A DNA stretch of 64,000 nucleotides from Conyzicola nivalis_A (lineage in GTDB: Bacteria > Actinomycetota > Actinomycetes > Actinomycetales > Microbacteriaceae): contig NZ_JBEPSJ010000002.1 of NCBI RefSeq assembly GCF_040548875.1, forward strand, positions 682,001 through 746,000. Reading direction: 5' to 3'. Positions 1 through 9,006 of this stretch are shown here, one piece after another. Made by a program: the position numbers and the translations under genes. The notes under the pieces are model-generated. The model had not been told where the DNA came from. It was given only the letters and a program-made list of their open reading frames with translations, and did not search any database. Positions within the stretch are counted from its first letter, which is position 1, and each line of letters opens with the position of its first letter.

Positions 1-259
1 AGCGCGAGTGGTCGATGAGGTACTCGAGCGCCACGCGCCATCCCACCATCGGCTCCGTCTCGGCGCGATCGGCGCCCTCCACGGCGTGGCAGACGTAGAG
101 CGGCGCATCCCGGCCCGCCGGATCGGCCGTGTGCTCGATGTCGCCGAGGTGTCGTTCGCCGTCGTAGACGAACCACCTCTCCGGCTCCTCCTCCTCGACG
201 CGGTAGGTCTTCTCGTGATACTCGTAGGTACCGTCGGCGAGTTCCGGGGCGTCTGACAT
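1..259 (-). CDS. hypothetical protein, 3' part outside the window
   Basis: The reading frame on the minus strand starts at an ATG at 259 and runs off the left edge after 86 codons. It begins MSDAPELADGTYEYHEKTYR and is acidic, with a Glu-rich stretch near residue 22 followed by WFVYDGERHLGDIEH. I do not recognise a family. Codon use has strong G/C at third positions, like the surrounding genes, which is why I prefer this frame to the antisense one. No signal peptide or membrane segment is visible in the part present. It lies 79 bp upstream of the convergent-free AraC gene's 3' end and is transcribed in the same direction. Confidence 0.6.
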   Translation of the reverse strand, partial: MSDAPELADGTYEYHEKTYRVEEEEPERWFVYDGERHLGDIEHTADPAGRDAPLYVCHAVEGADRAETEPMVGWRVALEYLIDHSR

Positions 260-338
260 GGGACGAGGCTATCCACGCGCGAGCAGAAACAAAAGACCTC
301 GTGCGAGTGGGCCGATCGTGCAGTCCGGGACTGGCCCG

Positions 339-1319
339 CTACCCGCGTCCGAGGGCGAGGGCCGGCGTTCTCGCGTCGTTCCGGTACTCCGACGGCAGCA
401 TGGCGTAGTGCTCGCGAAACGCGGCGCGCAGTTCGAACGCCGAACTGAAGCCGCAGTCGTACGCGATCTGCTGCATGGTGTGCCCCGATGCCATCGGAGA
501 GACGAGCATCAGTGCTGCAGACTCGGCGCGGCGGCGCGCGATGGCGTGTGCCACCGACTGGTCGGCGTGCTCGAATGCGCGCTGCAGATGCCGCAGGGAG
601 ACGCTCAGGCGGGCCGCGACGACGGCCGGAGTCAGACGCGGGTCGCGGTGGTTGGCGGCGATCTCGACGAGCGCCCTGCCCCGGAGTCCGGCGCGCAGAT
701 CCTCGCCGTCCATGGAGTGCCCGTCTGCCTCGAGGAACATCCCCACGACCAGGTCCTCGATCGTGCGTTCGGCGACCAGTTCGCCCACGGTCGACGCGTT
801 CCACGATGCATCGGCGACCGACAGGGCGAATCCACGCAACGGTGCACGCAGTGATCGCCCGATGTCGGCGGTGAACCGCGTCGCCCTTACGTGCACCCCC
901 CGGTCGGCCAGCCGACCCGACTTCAGCAGTATGTGGAATCCGCGAACGGTCTCGGAGCACTCCAGGTGGACGGCACTCCAGTCGCTGACGACGCACGATC
1001 CGCCCGGGCCGAGCGCGACCACATCGCCGCCCTTCGGCGTGATGGTGACGGTGCCGCGCAGCACGAAGGCGATGTGCACAAGCTCTCGCGAATCCGGGGC
1101 CTCCGGGCCGACCACCCTCAGCGCCGAATGGGTCATGGTGACGAGGGCCGTCTCGCCGAGCAGGCGCCGCTCGGCCGCGAACCTGAGCTCGCTCTCCGCC
1201 GGGGCGAGAAAGTGCTGCGCCATCTGAGCGAGCGCCGTGTCTGGCAGGTCGATGCGGCCGTAGGCCTGATCGAGAACGTGGCGCATCGTCGCGACGGCGA
1301 GCGGCTCCCACGCGACCAT
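339..1319 (-). CDS. AraC family transcriptional regulator
   Basis: A 326-residue DNA-binding regulator. The C-terminal 100 residues carry the two helix-turn-helix motifs of the AraC family: VVAARLSVSLRHLQRAFEHA, then QQIAYDCGFSSAFELRAAF, ending in the family's usual FREHY..LPSEYR. The N-terminal 200 residues look like the cupin-like ligand/oligomerisation domain (AraC_binding_2 type). The ligand cannot be read from sequence. It has its own short upstream region (1320-1437) and no obvious co-transcribed partner, so its target is unknown. Confidence 0.9.
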   Translation of the reverse strand: MVAWEPLAVATMRHVLDQAYGRIDLPDTALAQMAQHFLAPAESELRFAAERRLLGETALVTMTHSALRVVGPEAPDSRELVHIAFVLRGTVTITPKGGDVVALGPGGSCVVSDWSAVHLECSETVRGFHILLKSGRLADRGVHVRATRFTADIGRSLRAPLRGFALSVADASWNASTVGELVAERTIEDLVVGMFLEADGHSMDGEDLRAGLRGRALVEIAANHRDPRLTPAVVAARLSVSLRHLQRAFEHADQSVAHAIARRRAESAALMLVSPMASGHTMQQIAYDCGFSSAFELRAAFREHYAMLPSEYRNDARTPALALGRG

Positions 1320-1437
1320 CCCAGCCCCCGAACATCTCAGAAACGGACGAGACGCCCCGGCGCGGTCCGTCGTCGATCATGAAGAAATCCCGTTGTTCGA
1401 CAGCCTGCCACTGTTCGGGCCGATAGCCAAGGAGTGC

Positions 1438-2892
1438 TTACTGCAACGACGACGTGAGCCGGGCGAGACTGTCACCGACCTTGGCTCCCACAGACCGTCG
1501 CATCCACTTGTCGAGCGTCAGCTCGTCGCTGTCGGCCCGGTAGGCGTCTTCCACCCGGCGCAGTTCGTCGACGAAGTCACGGCCGTGCACGAGCAACGAG
1601 ACCTCCATGTTGAGGCTGAACGAGCGGATGTCCATGTTGCTCGAGCCGACCACCGCGACGTCACCGTCGACGGAGAAGTGCTTCGAGTGCAGCACCGTGG
1701 GCGAACGGTAGAGGTAGACGCGCACACCGGCGCGCAGCAACGCCTCGTAGTAGGAGCGTTGGGCGTGGTGCACGAGCGCCTGGTCGCCGACCGCCGAGAC
1801 GAAGAGCTCCACCTCGACGCCGCGTGCCGCCGCGGTGACGATGGCGAGCATCGTGGACTCGTCGGGAACGAAGTAGGGGCTGGTGATGCTGATGCGGCGC
1901 TGCGCCCCGTGAAGCAGGTACACGAAGAGCTTGAGGTTGTTGTCGTTCTCGAAGCTCGGGCCGCTCGGAACGACCTGGGCGTCGAGCAGCAGGCTCGACG
2001 TGTCGAAGACCACCGGCGTGGTGTCGAGCTCGAGCAGTTCGTCGGTCTCGCTGAACCAGTCGGTGACGAACACCGCATCGAGCTCGCGCACCGCCGGCCC
2101 CTCGATGCGAACCATGAGCTCGCGCCAGTGCAGACCGCGCTGCACGTTCTTCGTCTTGAGGTAGGTCGAGTCGATGAGGTTCTGCGAGCCGGTGAACCCG
2201 ACGCGGCCGTCGACCACGACGAGTTTGCGGTGGTTGCGCAGGTCGGGCCGCTGCCACTGCCCGCGCAGCGGCCGCAACGGCAGCATCGGATGCCACTCGG
2301 CGCCCATCGACTCGAACGACCTGCGGGTCTCTGCCCGGTTGGGAAACATCAGCCCGGAGACGTGGTCGGAGAGCACCCGCACCGACACTCCCCTGCCCGT
2401 CGCCCGGGCGAGGGAGTCGAAGAACGGCGCGGTGGAGTGGTCCTTGACGAGGATGTAGAACTCGACGTGCACGTGGTCGACCGCCGTGTCGATGTCGCGC
2501 ACCATGCGGGCGAAGCTGCCCTCGTAGTCGTCGAGCAGTTCGGCGGAATTGCCGCCCACCATCGGCAGCGCCCCCAGCTCGACGTTCATGCGAACAGCCG
2601 ACGCGAGCCCCTCCGGCCACTCCTCCCTGTGCCCCACCCGGTTCAGCCCCTCGGTGCGGTCGAGGATCGCCCGGTTCACGTCGCGCTGCTTGTCGCGCCG
2701 CGACTTGGGCAGCCGTCCGACGCCGACCAGCAGAAACCACAGGGCGCCGAGAAACGGGATGAAGATGATGGCGAGCACCCACGCTACGGCCGCGGACGGC
2801 GAGCGATTCGCCGAGATCAGCACCGTAGCGACGAGTCCGATGACCACGTGCGCCGCGAGCAGCACCACGGCGACGATCTCTACCTGCTCCAT
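1438..2892 (-). CDS. cls: cardiolipin synthase, phospholipase D type
   Basis: A membrane phospholipase D superfamily enzyme of 484 residues that would join phosphatidylglycerol molecules into cardiolipin. Two hydrophobic segments lie at about residues 5-27 and 38-62. Two HKD catalytic motifs follow, NHRKLVVVDG near residue 219 and LHSKHFSVDG near residue 400, each followed by the GS.N signature (FTGSQN, VGSSN). Length and order match bacterial ClsA-like enzymes. The start lies 3 bp after the stop of the upstream permease gene, so it is the last gene of a four-gene operon running from 6648 to 1438. Confidence 0.92.
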   Translation of the reverse strand: MEQVEIVAVVLLAAHVVIGLVATVLISANRSPSAAVAWVLAIIFIPFLGALWFLLVGVGRLPKSRRDKQRDVNRAILDRTEGLNRVGHREEWPEGLASAVRMNVELGALPMVGGNSAELLDDYEGSFARMVRDIDTAVDHVHVEFYILVKDHSTAPFFDSLARATGRGVSVRVLSDHVSGLMFPNRAETRRSFESMGAEWHPMLPLRPLRGQWQRPDLRNHRKLVVVDGRVGFTGSQNLIDSTYLKTKNVQRGLHWRELMVRIEGPAVRELDAVFVTDWFSETDELLELDTTPVVFDTSSLLLDAQVVPSGPSFENDNNLKLFVYLLHGAQRRISITSPYFVPDESTMLAIVTAAARGVEVELFVSAVGDQALVHHAQRSYYEALLRAGVRVYLYRSPTVLHSKHFSVDGDVAVVGSSNMDIRSFSLNMEVSLLVHGRDFVDELRRVEDAYRADSDELTLDKWMRRSVGAKVGDSLARLTSSLQ

Positions 2893-2895
2893 CCG

Positions 2896-3960
2896 CTAGC
2901 GCGCGGCCTGGCTGGGGACGACGACCTTCTTGACGATCAGGAGGATCGACGCCGAGATGGGGCAGGCCACGAGCGCGCCGAGCAGCCCGAGGAGGGAGGC
3001 CCCGACCATGGCCCCGATCAGTACGAGCGAGCCCGGAATGCGGATGGCCTTGCCCACGATCCGCGGGGTGAGCACGTAGGCCTCGACCTGCAGGTAGACC
3101 AGCATCACGATCAGCACGACGAGCGCGGTCTGCGGGGAGGTGAACAGCGAGACGAACGTGACGAGCGCGGTGCTGATCAGGCTGCCGACCACCGGAATGA
3201 AGGTGATCGGCAGGGCGAAGGCGGCGAGGATCGCGGCGTACCTGACACCCATCACGGTGAGCAGCACGAAGGTGAAACACGCATTGAGCACCGCCAACAG
3301 GAACATGCCGGTGAGGTACTTGCCGACGGAGTCGAAGATCTCCTCCGCGAGCTCGGCGAAACGCGCCTTGCGCGACGCCGGCACGAGCGAGTACAGACCG
3401 GCCTTCATGCTCTCGATGCTGCCGAGGAAGTAGAGGGTGAGCGCGACGACGAAGAGCACCCCGAAGGTTCCGTTGAGGATGCCGGCGCCGACCCTCAGCG
3501 CGCCGCCGCTCACGGCGAGCCAGACGGCGGGATCGGCCGCCGCAGCCTGGAGGGTGGCGACGAACGGCAGCAGAGACCCGCCGAAGAAGTCGTTGAACGA
3601 GATGAACCAGTCCTGATGCTCTATCTGGTCGATGCCGTTAGGCAGGTACTTCACCAGCTGCCCGCCCTGTTCGAAGATGACAGGAACGATCATCCACACC
3701 AGCAACGCGACGACGATGAGGAAGCACACCATCACGATGAGCACCGACGCCGTGCGGGATAGACCGCGGGACTCGAACTTCAGCACGACGGGGTAGAGCC
3801 CGAGGCTCACGAACAGCGAGAAGAAGATGAGGGTGAGGGCGTAGCCGATGCTGCCGATGGCTGCGCCGAGCACCAGGGCGAGCAGCACCCCGAGCGTCGT
3901 GACGAAGCCGAATCGGAAAGGGCCGGAGTTGAACAGCCGTGCGGTCGCCAGCCTGTCCAT
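2896..3960 (-). CDS. AI-2E family transporter (PF01594)
   Basis: A 354-residue polytopic membrane protein of the AI-2E/YdiK/PerM family, with about eight hydrophobic segments. It has the family's extended hydrophilic loop in the middle and a conserved C-terminal half that includes a YLQVEAYVLTPRIVGKAIRI segment. Some family members export autoinducer-2 or act as Na+(Li+)/H+ antiporters, so the substrate here is open. I chose the ATG at 3960 (MDRLATARLFN). Upstream extension in this frame is Arg/Ser/Cys-rich, typical of antisense coding, and overlaps the MFS gene. The gene is 10 bp from the MFS gene and 3 bp from cls. Confidence 0.88.
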   Translation of the reverse strand: MDRLATARLFNSGPFRFGFVTTLGVLLALVLGAAIGSIGYALTLIFFSLFVSLGLYPVVLKFESRGLSRTASVLIVMVCFLIVVALLVWMIVPVIFEQGGQLVKYLPNGIDQIEHQDWFISFNDFFGGSLLPFVATLQAAAADPAVWLAVSGGALRVGAGILNGTFGVLFVVALTLYFLGSIESMKAGLYSLVPASRKARFAELAEEIFDSVGKYLTGMFLLAVLNACFTFVLLTVMGVRYAAILAAFALPITFIPVVGSLISTALVTFVSLFTSPQTALVVLIVMLVYLQVEAYVLTPRIVGKAIRIPGSLVLIGAMVGASLLGLLGALVACPISASILLIVKKVVVPSQAAR

Positions 3961-3970
3961 CTCGATCGTC

Positions 3971-5605
3971 CTACTTCCGCACGGGCGACGGGTCGGGGAT
4001 CTCCTCGCGTTTGTAGCCGGGCAGCATGCTCGCCGGCAGGATGGCGAGGGCGCAGAGCGAGGCGAGCACGAGCAGTCCCAGCCGCAGCGACCGCAATCGC
4101 GCGTCGGAGTTGAGCGCCACGGCCTCGTCGACCTGCTCGGGCGTCGCGTCGGTGCGCTCGAGGGTGGCACGGAGGTTGTCGTTGCTGACGAAGTTGATGC
4201 TGTTGAGGTCGACCTGCGACTGCAGCGACTCGGGCAGGTTGTCGGAGGCCGCGACGCCCTGCGCCACCCCGATGCTGAGGAGCGCGACGAGCATCGCCCC
4301 GGCGAGCGCCGTGCCGACCGCCGAGGCGAGGTTCTGGGTGGTGCCGCGCAGCGATCCGACGTCGCCCGCGAGCTCCTTCGGCGACGAGGTGACGAGCACG
4401 TTGAACAGCAGGGTCACGAGGGCGCCCTGGCCGATGCCGAACAGCACGAGGCCGAGGATCGTCGGCAGCGTCTCCCAGTTGTTCGACACCACGAACGACA
4501 GCCAGACCAAGGCGAGCGTCGACAGCACGAACGCGAACTGGGCGATGCGGCGTGCGCTGAACCGGCTGTAGAAGCGGGTGATCAGCAGCGCGGAGAAGAA
4601 GACGGTGAGGTTGAACGGCATCATCGCGAGCGACGTGTCGAGCGGGGTGCGGCCCTGCACGATCTGGATGTAGAGGGGGATCGTGAAGTTGATGGATGCC
4701 TCGAGCCCGACGATCACGAACAGCGCGAAGACCGCGGCCCGCTCGGGTTTCGACTCGACGACCTCGAGCGCCAGCAGGGGTGTCTCGCCCCGTCTCGCTC
4801 GCCGGCGGGTCCACATGAAGAAGGCCTGCCCGGCGATGACGCCGATCACCACCGAGAACAGGGCGGGCGAGAGCCCGAAGACGCTGAACGGGGCACCCGG
4901 CTCTGCGGTGAGCACGCCCCAGCCGTTGAGGTTGTTGAACCCGACCGTGATCAGCATGATCGCGATGCCGATCAGCGCCGCCCCGACGAGGTCGATCTTC
5001 ACCGACGAGTTCGCGGAGTCGGAACGCAGCCGGAAGCTCAGGATGAACACGACGATCGCGAGCACGACGAGGATCCCGAAGACGGGGCGCCAGCCGACGA
5101 AGGTGCCGAGGAGGCCGCCGATCAGGAAGGCGGAGATTCCGGACGCTGCGCGCGCCGAACCGAGGGAGCCGATGGCCGTCGCTTGCTGCGCCCCCTTGTA
5201 GTTCTCGGCGATGAGCGCCACGAGCGACGGGACGATGATCGCGGCCGCCGCTCCCGCCAGCGCCTGTGCCGCGATCATGAAGCCGGCGTTCGGGGCGAAG
5301 GTCATCAGGGTCATGGCCGCCGCGAAGACCACGATGACGATACGGAACACCAGCACCCACCCGAACTTCTGGCCGACCTTCGAGCCGGTCATCACGAGCG
5401 CGGCGACGACGAGCCCGTAGGTGACGATGGCAGTGCTGATCGTCGTCGGCGGAACGTCGAACTCATCGACCATCCCTCCCATCGACACCGGCAGGGCAGA
5501 CACGTTGAACGACATCAGCACCTGCGCCAGGGCCAGGGCGATCATCGGCGACCACGACGCCTTCACCGCCGAGGCCTCCGTAGCCGGGGTGGCTGCTGTG
5601 GTCAT
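3971..5605 (-). CDS. MFS transporter, DHA2-like
   Basis: A major facilitator superfamily membrane transporter of 544 residues. Some twelve to fourteen hydrophobic helices are visible and the length fits the 14-helix drug:H+ antiporter-2 group. The segment SLVALIAENYKGAQQATAIGS corresponds to a conserved loop region. A soluble loop of about 75 residues lies before the last helix (ESLQSQVDLNSINFVSNDNL). The start at 5605 (MTTAATPATEASAV) overlaps the glutaminase stop by ATGA, indicating translational coupling. The substrate is unknown. Pairing with glutaminase raises the possibility of amino-acid export, but this is inference from context only. Confidence 0.88.
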   Translation of the reverse strand: MTTAATPATEASAVKASWSPMIALALAQVLMSFNVSALPVSMGGMVDEFDVPPTTISTAIVTYGLVVAALVMTGSKVGQKFGWVLVFRIVIVVFAAAMTLMTFAPNAGFMIAAQALAGAAAAIIVPSLVALIAENYKGAQQATAIGSLGSARAASGISAFLIGGLLGTFVGWRPVFGILVVLAIVVFILSFRLRSDSANSSVKIDLVGAALIGIAIMLITVGFNNLNGWGVLTAEPGAPFSVFGLSPALFSVVIGVIAGQAFFMWTRRRARRGETPLLALEVVESKPERAAVFALFVIVGLEASINFTIPLYIQIVQGRTPLDTSLAMMPFNLTVFFSALLITRFYSRFSARRIAQFAFVLSTLALVWLSFVVSNNWETLPTILGLVLFGIGQGALVTLLFNVLVTSSPKELAGDVGSLRGTTQNLASAVGTALAGAMLVALLSIGVAQGVAASDNLPESLQSQVDLNSINFVSNDNLRATLERTDATPEQVDEAVALNSDARLRSLRLGLLVLASLCALAILPASMLPGYKREEIPDPSPVRK

Positions 5606-6648
5606 GAGGTGCTTCCTTCCGTTGTGGTGCGCGAGCCGGCTGTCGGCTCCGGCTGCGACGCGAAGAGGTTGAGCCCCAGGGCCCGGGAGAGGTAACGGGT
5701 GGCGCTCTGCCCGCGCACGCTGTTGCCTGCCGGATCGAGCCGAGGCGAGAAGGTGGCCATCCCTCCCTTGCCGGGCGAGACGGTGATGATGCCCCCCGAG
5801 ACGCCGCTCTTGCCGGGCATGCCGATCTCGTAGAGCCAGTCGCCCGACATCTCGTAGAGGCCTGTCGTCGCCATGACGGCGAGAGTGTCCCTGCTGGTGG
5901 CCGCGCTCACCACCCGCTCGCCGGTCACCGGGTTCACGCCGCCGTCGGCGAGGGTGGCGGCCATCACCGCGAGGTCGCGCGTGCTGACCAGCAGCGAGCA
6001 CTGCTTCGTGTAGACATCCGTCGTCTGAAGGGGGTCGAACGCCATCCGGCCGTAGCTCTGCAGCAGCCGGGCTATGGCCTGGTTGCGCTGGTTGTTCGCC
6101 GCCTCGGACTCGTAGACGGCGATGTCGAGTTCGAGCACCCGGCCGGCGAAGCGCGAGAGGCCGTCGTGCACGAACTTCCATTTGGCGGCCGACGTCGCTC
6201 CGGGTGCCAGCGCCGTGGTGGCGAGCGCTCCCGCGTTGACCATCGGGTTCATCGGGCTGCCGCCGTTGAGCTCGAGCGCCATGACGGAGTTGAACGGCAG
6301 GCCGGTGTTGTTGACCCCGACCGTGCGCCACACCTCGTCGTGGCCGATGGCGTCGCAGACCAGAGCGAAGACGAACGCCTTGGAGATCGACTGGATCGAG
6401 ATCTCGTGCGACGAGTCGCCCGCTACGAACACCCTGCCGCCGACCCCGGCGACGGCGAGACCGAACAGGCCGGGGTCGGCGATGCCGAGTTCGGGGATGT
6501 AGTCGGCGACCACGCCCTCGTCGAGGCCGCGGTAGCGCCCGTGGGCGGTGTCGAGCAGGTGCTGAACCCGCTCCTCGTCGGGCAGGCTCCCGGTGGAGAC
6601 CGCCTGGTCGTCGAGTGAGTCCGTCGATTCATCCAGCCCCACCTGCAT
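5602..6648 (-). CDS. glsA: glutaminase
   Basis: Hydrolyses L-glutamine to glutamate and ammonia. The serine-dependent glutaminase fold is clear: YIPELGIADPGLFGLAV near the N terminus, the catalytic S-x-x-K in ISIQSISKAFVFAL, then GLPFNSVMALE, PMNPMVNAGAL and YGRMAFDPLQTTDVYTKQCS. I chose the ATG at 6648 (MQVGLDES) because a GAGGTGA Shine-Dalgarno lies 5 bases upstream. A longer frame to 6705 exists but lacks one. At 348 residues it is slightly longer than the usual 310 because of an N-terminal tail. It is the first gene of the glsA-MFS-AI-2E-cls operon. Confidence 0.93.
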   Translation of the reverse strand: MQVGLDESTDSLDDQAVSTGSLPDEERVQHLLDTAHGRYRGLDEGVVADYIPELGIADPGLFGLAVAGVGGRVFVAGDSSHEISIQSISKAFVFALVCDAIGHDEVWRTVGVNNTGLPFNSVMALELNGGSPMNPMVNAGALATTALAPGATSAAKWKFVHDGLSRFAGRVLELDIAVYESEAANNQRNQAIARLLQSYGRMAFDPLQTTDVYTKQCSLLVSTRDLAVMAATLADGGVNPVTGERVVSAATSRDTLAVMATTGLYEMSGDWLYEIGMPGKSGVSGGIITVSPGKGGMATFSPRLDPAGNSVRGQSATRYLSRALGLNLFASQPEPTAGSRTTTEGSTS

Positions 6649-6785
6649 TGCGTCACCTCGCAGCATCGCGGTGTGCGCGGCCGAGCCATCCCCGCCGCGT
6701 CGCAATCACCCTGCCGCCGCGACCCGGGTGCGCTCACGAACCTGACGCGAAACTCCCGCCGCCGTGGCGCGAAACTGCGCCGTCG

Positions 6786-7715
6786 CTACGGGAGCAGGTG
6801 ACCTGCCGCGGTGAACAGCCGGTACCACTCCTCGCGGGTGAACGGCAGGTCGGAGCCGAGCGCCGCGTCGCGCACGCGCTCGATCCTGGTCGTTCCGAGC
6901 ACGACCTGCATGTTCGCGGGGTGCCGGGTGATCCAGGCGACCGCGATGGCCTCGACCGGCACGCCGTAGCCGGCGGCGAGCTCGTCGATGACGTCGTTCA
7001 GCTCGGCGAAGTTCTCCCGGTCGCCGAGGAACACGCCGTCGAAGAATCCCTTCTGGAACGGCGACCACGCCTGGAGGGTGATGTCGTTCAGACGGCTGTA
7101 GTCCAGCATCCCCAGGTCGATGCTGGTCGACTGCGCGACGCCCGACATGTTGGCCGCGACGCCCTGCGCGATGATCGGCGAGTGGGTGATGCTGAGCTGC
7201 ACCTGGTTGATGGCGAGCGGCTGGGCGACGTGCTTCTTCAGCAGCTCGGTCTGGCCGGGCGTGTGGTTGGAGAGTCCGAAGTGCCGCACCTTGCCCGCGG
7301 CGTGCAGCTCGTCGAAGGCGGCCGCGACCTCCTCGGGCTCGACCAGGGTGTCGGGGCGGTGCAGCAGCAGGGCGTCGAGATAGTCGAGCTTCAGCGCGGC
7401 GAGCGACTCGTCGACGGTGGTGAGGATGTGCTGCTTCGAGAAGTCGAAGAAGCCGTCGCGGATTCCGACCTTCGACTGGATGACCACGGCCTCGCGTTCG
7501 GCGGGCGTGAAGGCGATCGCTTCGCCGAAGCGTCGTTCGCAGCCGTGACGCTCGCCGCCGTAGATGTCGGCGTGGTCGAAGTAGTTGATGCCGGCGTCAC
7601 GCGCGGCAGACACCAGGTTGCGGATCTCGGCATCGTCGAGCTCGGTGATGCGCATCAACCCGAGGATGACGTTGGAGGTGTTCAGATCGGTCTGCGGCAT
7701 TGCGGAAATCTTCAT
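6786..7715 (-). CDS. aldo/keto reductase (YdhF-like)
   Basis: A 309-residue NADPH-dependent oxidoreductase with the (beta/alpha)8 aldo/keto reductase fold. The catalytic Asp and Tyr are in GINYFDHADIYGG and the Lys in VVIQSKVGI. Also visible are LLHRPDTLVEPEEVAAAFDEL and GLSNH, all close to the YdhF group. The substrate is not predictable. It sits 37 bp downstream of the alditol oxidase gene on the same strand, so it may be the last gene of the long sugar operon. It could equally have its own promoter. Confidence 0.9.
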   Translation of the reverse strand: MKISAMPQTDLNTSNVILGLMRITELDDAEIRNLVSAARDAGINYFDHADIYGGERHGCERRFGEAIAFTPAEREAVVIQSKVGIRDGFFDFSKQHILTTVDESLAALKLDYLDALLLHRPDTLVEPEEVAAAFDELHAAGKVRHFGLSNHTPGQTELLKKHVAQPLAINQVQLSITHSPIIAQGVAANMSGVAQSTSIDLGMLDYSRLNDITLQAWSPFQKGFFDGVFLGDRENFAELNDVIDELAAGYGVPVEAIAVAWITRHPANMQVVLGTTRIERVRDAALGSDLPFTREEWYRLFTAAGHLLP

Positions 7716-7752
7716 CCGTCCATCCTGCCTCGGATGGCGGCGTGGAGGTGCG

Positions 7753-9006
7753 TCACTCCCGCCCGACGATCGCGTCGACGAAGTCGTTTCCGAACTTCCC
7801 CTCCGGGTCGCGCCTTCGGGCGAGCGCGGCGAAGTCGGTCAGTCGCTCGTATTCGGTCGCTGCCGCCGCGGGAGACACGGCGGACACCTTGCCCCAGTGG
7901 GCGCGCGGAGAGAACGGGGCGAGGGCCGCCTCGATGAGAGGGAGCACCGCGCCGACCATCGCCGGGGCGTTTCGCCAGGTGAAGTGGATGCACAGGCTGT
8001 CGCGGCCATAGGTGGTGCTGAGCCACAGATCGTCGGCGGCGACGGTCCGCAGCTCCGACATCAGGAGCGCGGGTGCTATCTGCTCGCCGATCTCACGCAG
8101 AGCTGAGAGGGCGCCACTCGCATCCGCTCGCGCGATGAGGTATTCGCTCTGGATCTCGTCGCCGTTACTGGGGGTGGCGTCGAGACGGAAGTGCGGAAGG
8201 CGCTCGAGCCAGGGCCCGGGAACTCCGCCCTGCAGAGTGGTGCCGTCGTTCTCCTCCGTGCCCGGGGCGCCCTGTGGTACGCGCACGAGCGTCGCCCCGA
8301 ACAGCCGGTCGGGCATCTCGCCGTCGGAGCCCGGCTCGAGCCGCGACTTCACCCACACGCGCGGCACGGTGTCGCCGAGCCAACGGGTGAACAGGCTCAC
8401 GCTGTAGCCGCATCCCGACACCGCGTCGAAATCGGCGAGCGCCGTCGCCCAGTCGAGGTCTGCGTACACGTCCTGACGCACACGGTACGTCGGCTCGACG
8501 GCGAGGGTCACGCGCGCGGCAATGCCGAGGGCGCCGAGTGCCACGACCGAACCGGCGAAGTCGCCGTCGCCGTGCGCGACTGTGACGATCTCACCGTCGA
8601 TGCCGATCAGGTCGATGGCCCGCACTGCCGACGAGAGACTGCCGTTGGCGCTGCCCGATCCGTGTGTGCCCGTGGCGACGGCGCCTGCGATCGAGATGTG
8701 CGGCAGCGATCCCATGTTGTGCAGAGCCAGTCTCTCCCGTTCGAGCCATGCGGCCAGGACGCCGTAGGTCGTTCCGCCCGCGGCCGAAACCGTGCCGTCG
8801 TCTTCGAGTCGGATGTCGGGAGGTACGTCGACGAGCGAGACGAGATCTCCGCGGGTGTCCGCGACGCCGTTGAAGGAGTGCCGGGTGCCGAGCGCGCGCA
8901 CCTTGCTCGCTCGGGCGACGATGTGCTGTGCCTCGGCGACGGAGTGCACGGTGTGCACCGTCTGGGCGGAGTACTCGCGCGTACCGGCCCAGTTCTTCTC
9001 GCTCAT
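7753..9006 (-). CDS. alditol oxidase-like FAD-binding oxidoreductase
   Basis: Likely oxidises an alditol, or a similar polyol or aldose, at C1 using oxygen. The 417-residue length and layout match Streptomyces alditol oxidase (AldO). The PCMH FAD domain comes first. RALGTRHSFNG places His43 where AldO carries covalent FAD, and GSLPHISIAGAVATGTHGSG is the flavin-binding loop. The C terminus HWGKVSAV...DPEGKFGNDF matches the sugar-1,4-lactone oxidase group. The start at 9006 overlaps the upstream dehydrogenase stop by ATGA. D-arabinono-1,4-lactone oxidase is the main alternative. It is the last clear gene of the operon starting at 20000. Confidence 0.85.
   Translation of the reverse strand: MSEKNWAGTREYSAQTVHTVHSVAEAQHIVARASKVRALGTRHSFNGVADTRGDLVSLVDVPPDIRLEDDGTVSAAGGTTYGVLAAWLERERLALHNMGSLPHISIAGAVATGTHGSGSANGSLSSAVRAIDLIGIDGEIVTVAHGDGDFAGSVVALGALGIAARVTLAVEPTYRVRQDVYADLDWATALADFDAVSGCGYSVSLFTRWLGDTVPRVWVKSRLEPGSDGEMPDRLFGATLVRVPQGAPGTEENDGTTLQGGVPGPWLERLPHFRLDATPSNGDEIQSEYLIARADASGALSALREIGEQIAPALLMSELRTVAADDLWLSTTYGRDSLCIHFTWRNAPAMVGAVLPLIEAALAPFSPRAHWGKVSAVSPAAAATEYERLTDFAALARRRDPEGKFGNDFVDAIVGRE

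Noticed and set aside
1393..3762. A 789-codon open frame on the plus strand
   Set aside because: It is antisense to cardiolipin synthase and the AI-2E-type permease, and its product is His/Glu/Asp-rich without any family motif, a typical mirror frame in high-GC DNA.
3848..5695. A 615-codon plus-strand frame over the MFS gene
   Set aside because: Its composition (Arg/Asp/Glu/His repeats) is that of an antisense shadow. The minus strand carries a well-supported MFS transporter.
6166..7937. Long plus-strand frames over glutaminase and the aldo/keto reductase
   Set aside because: They are antisense to proteins with clear catalytic motifs and show no recognisable domain.
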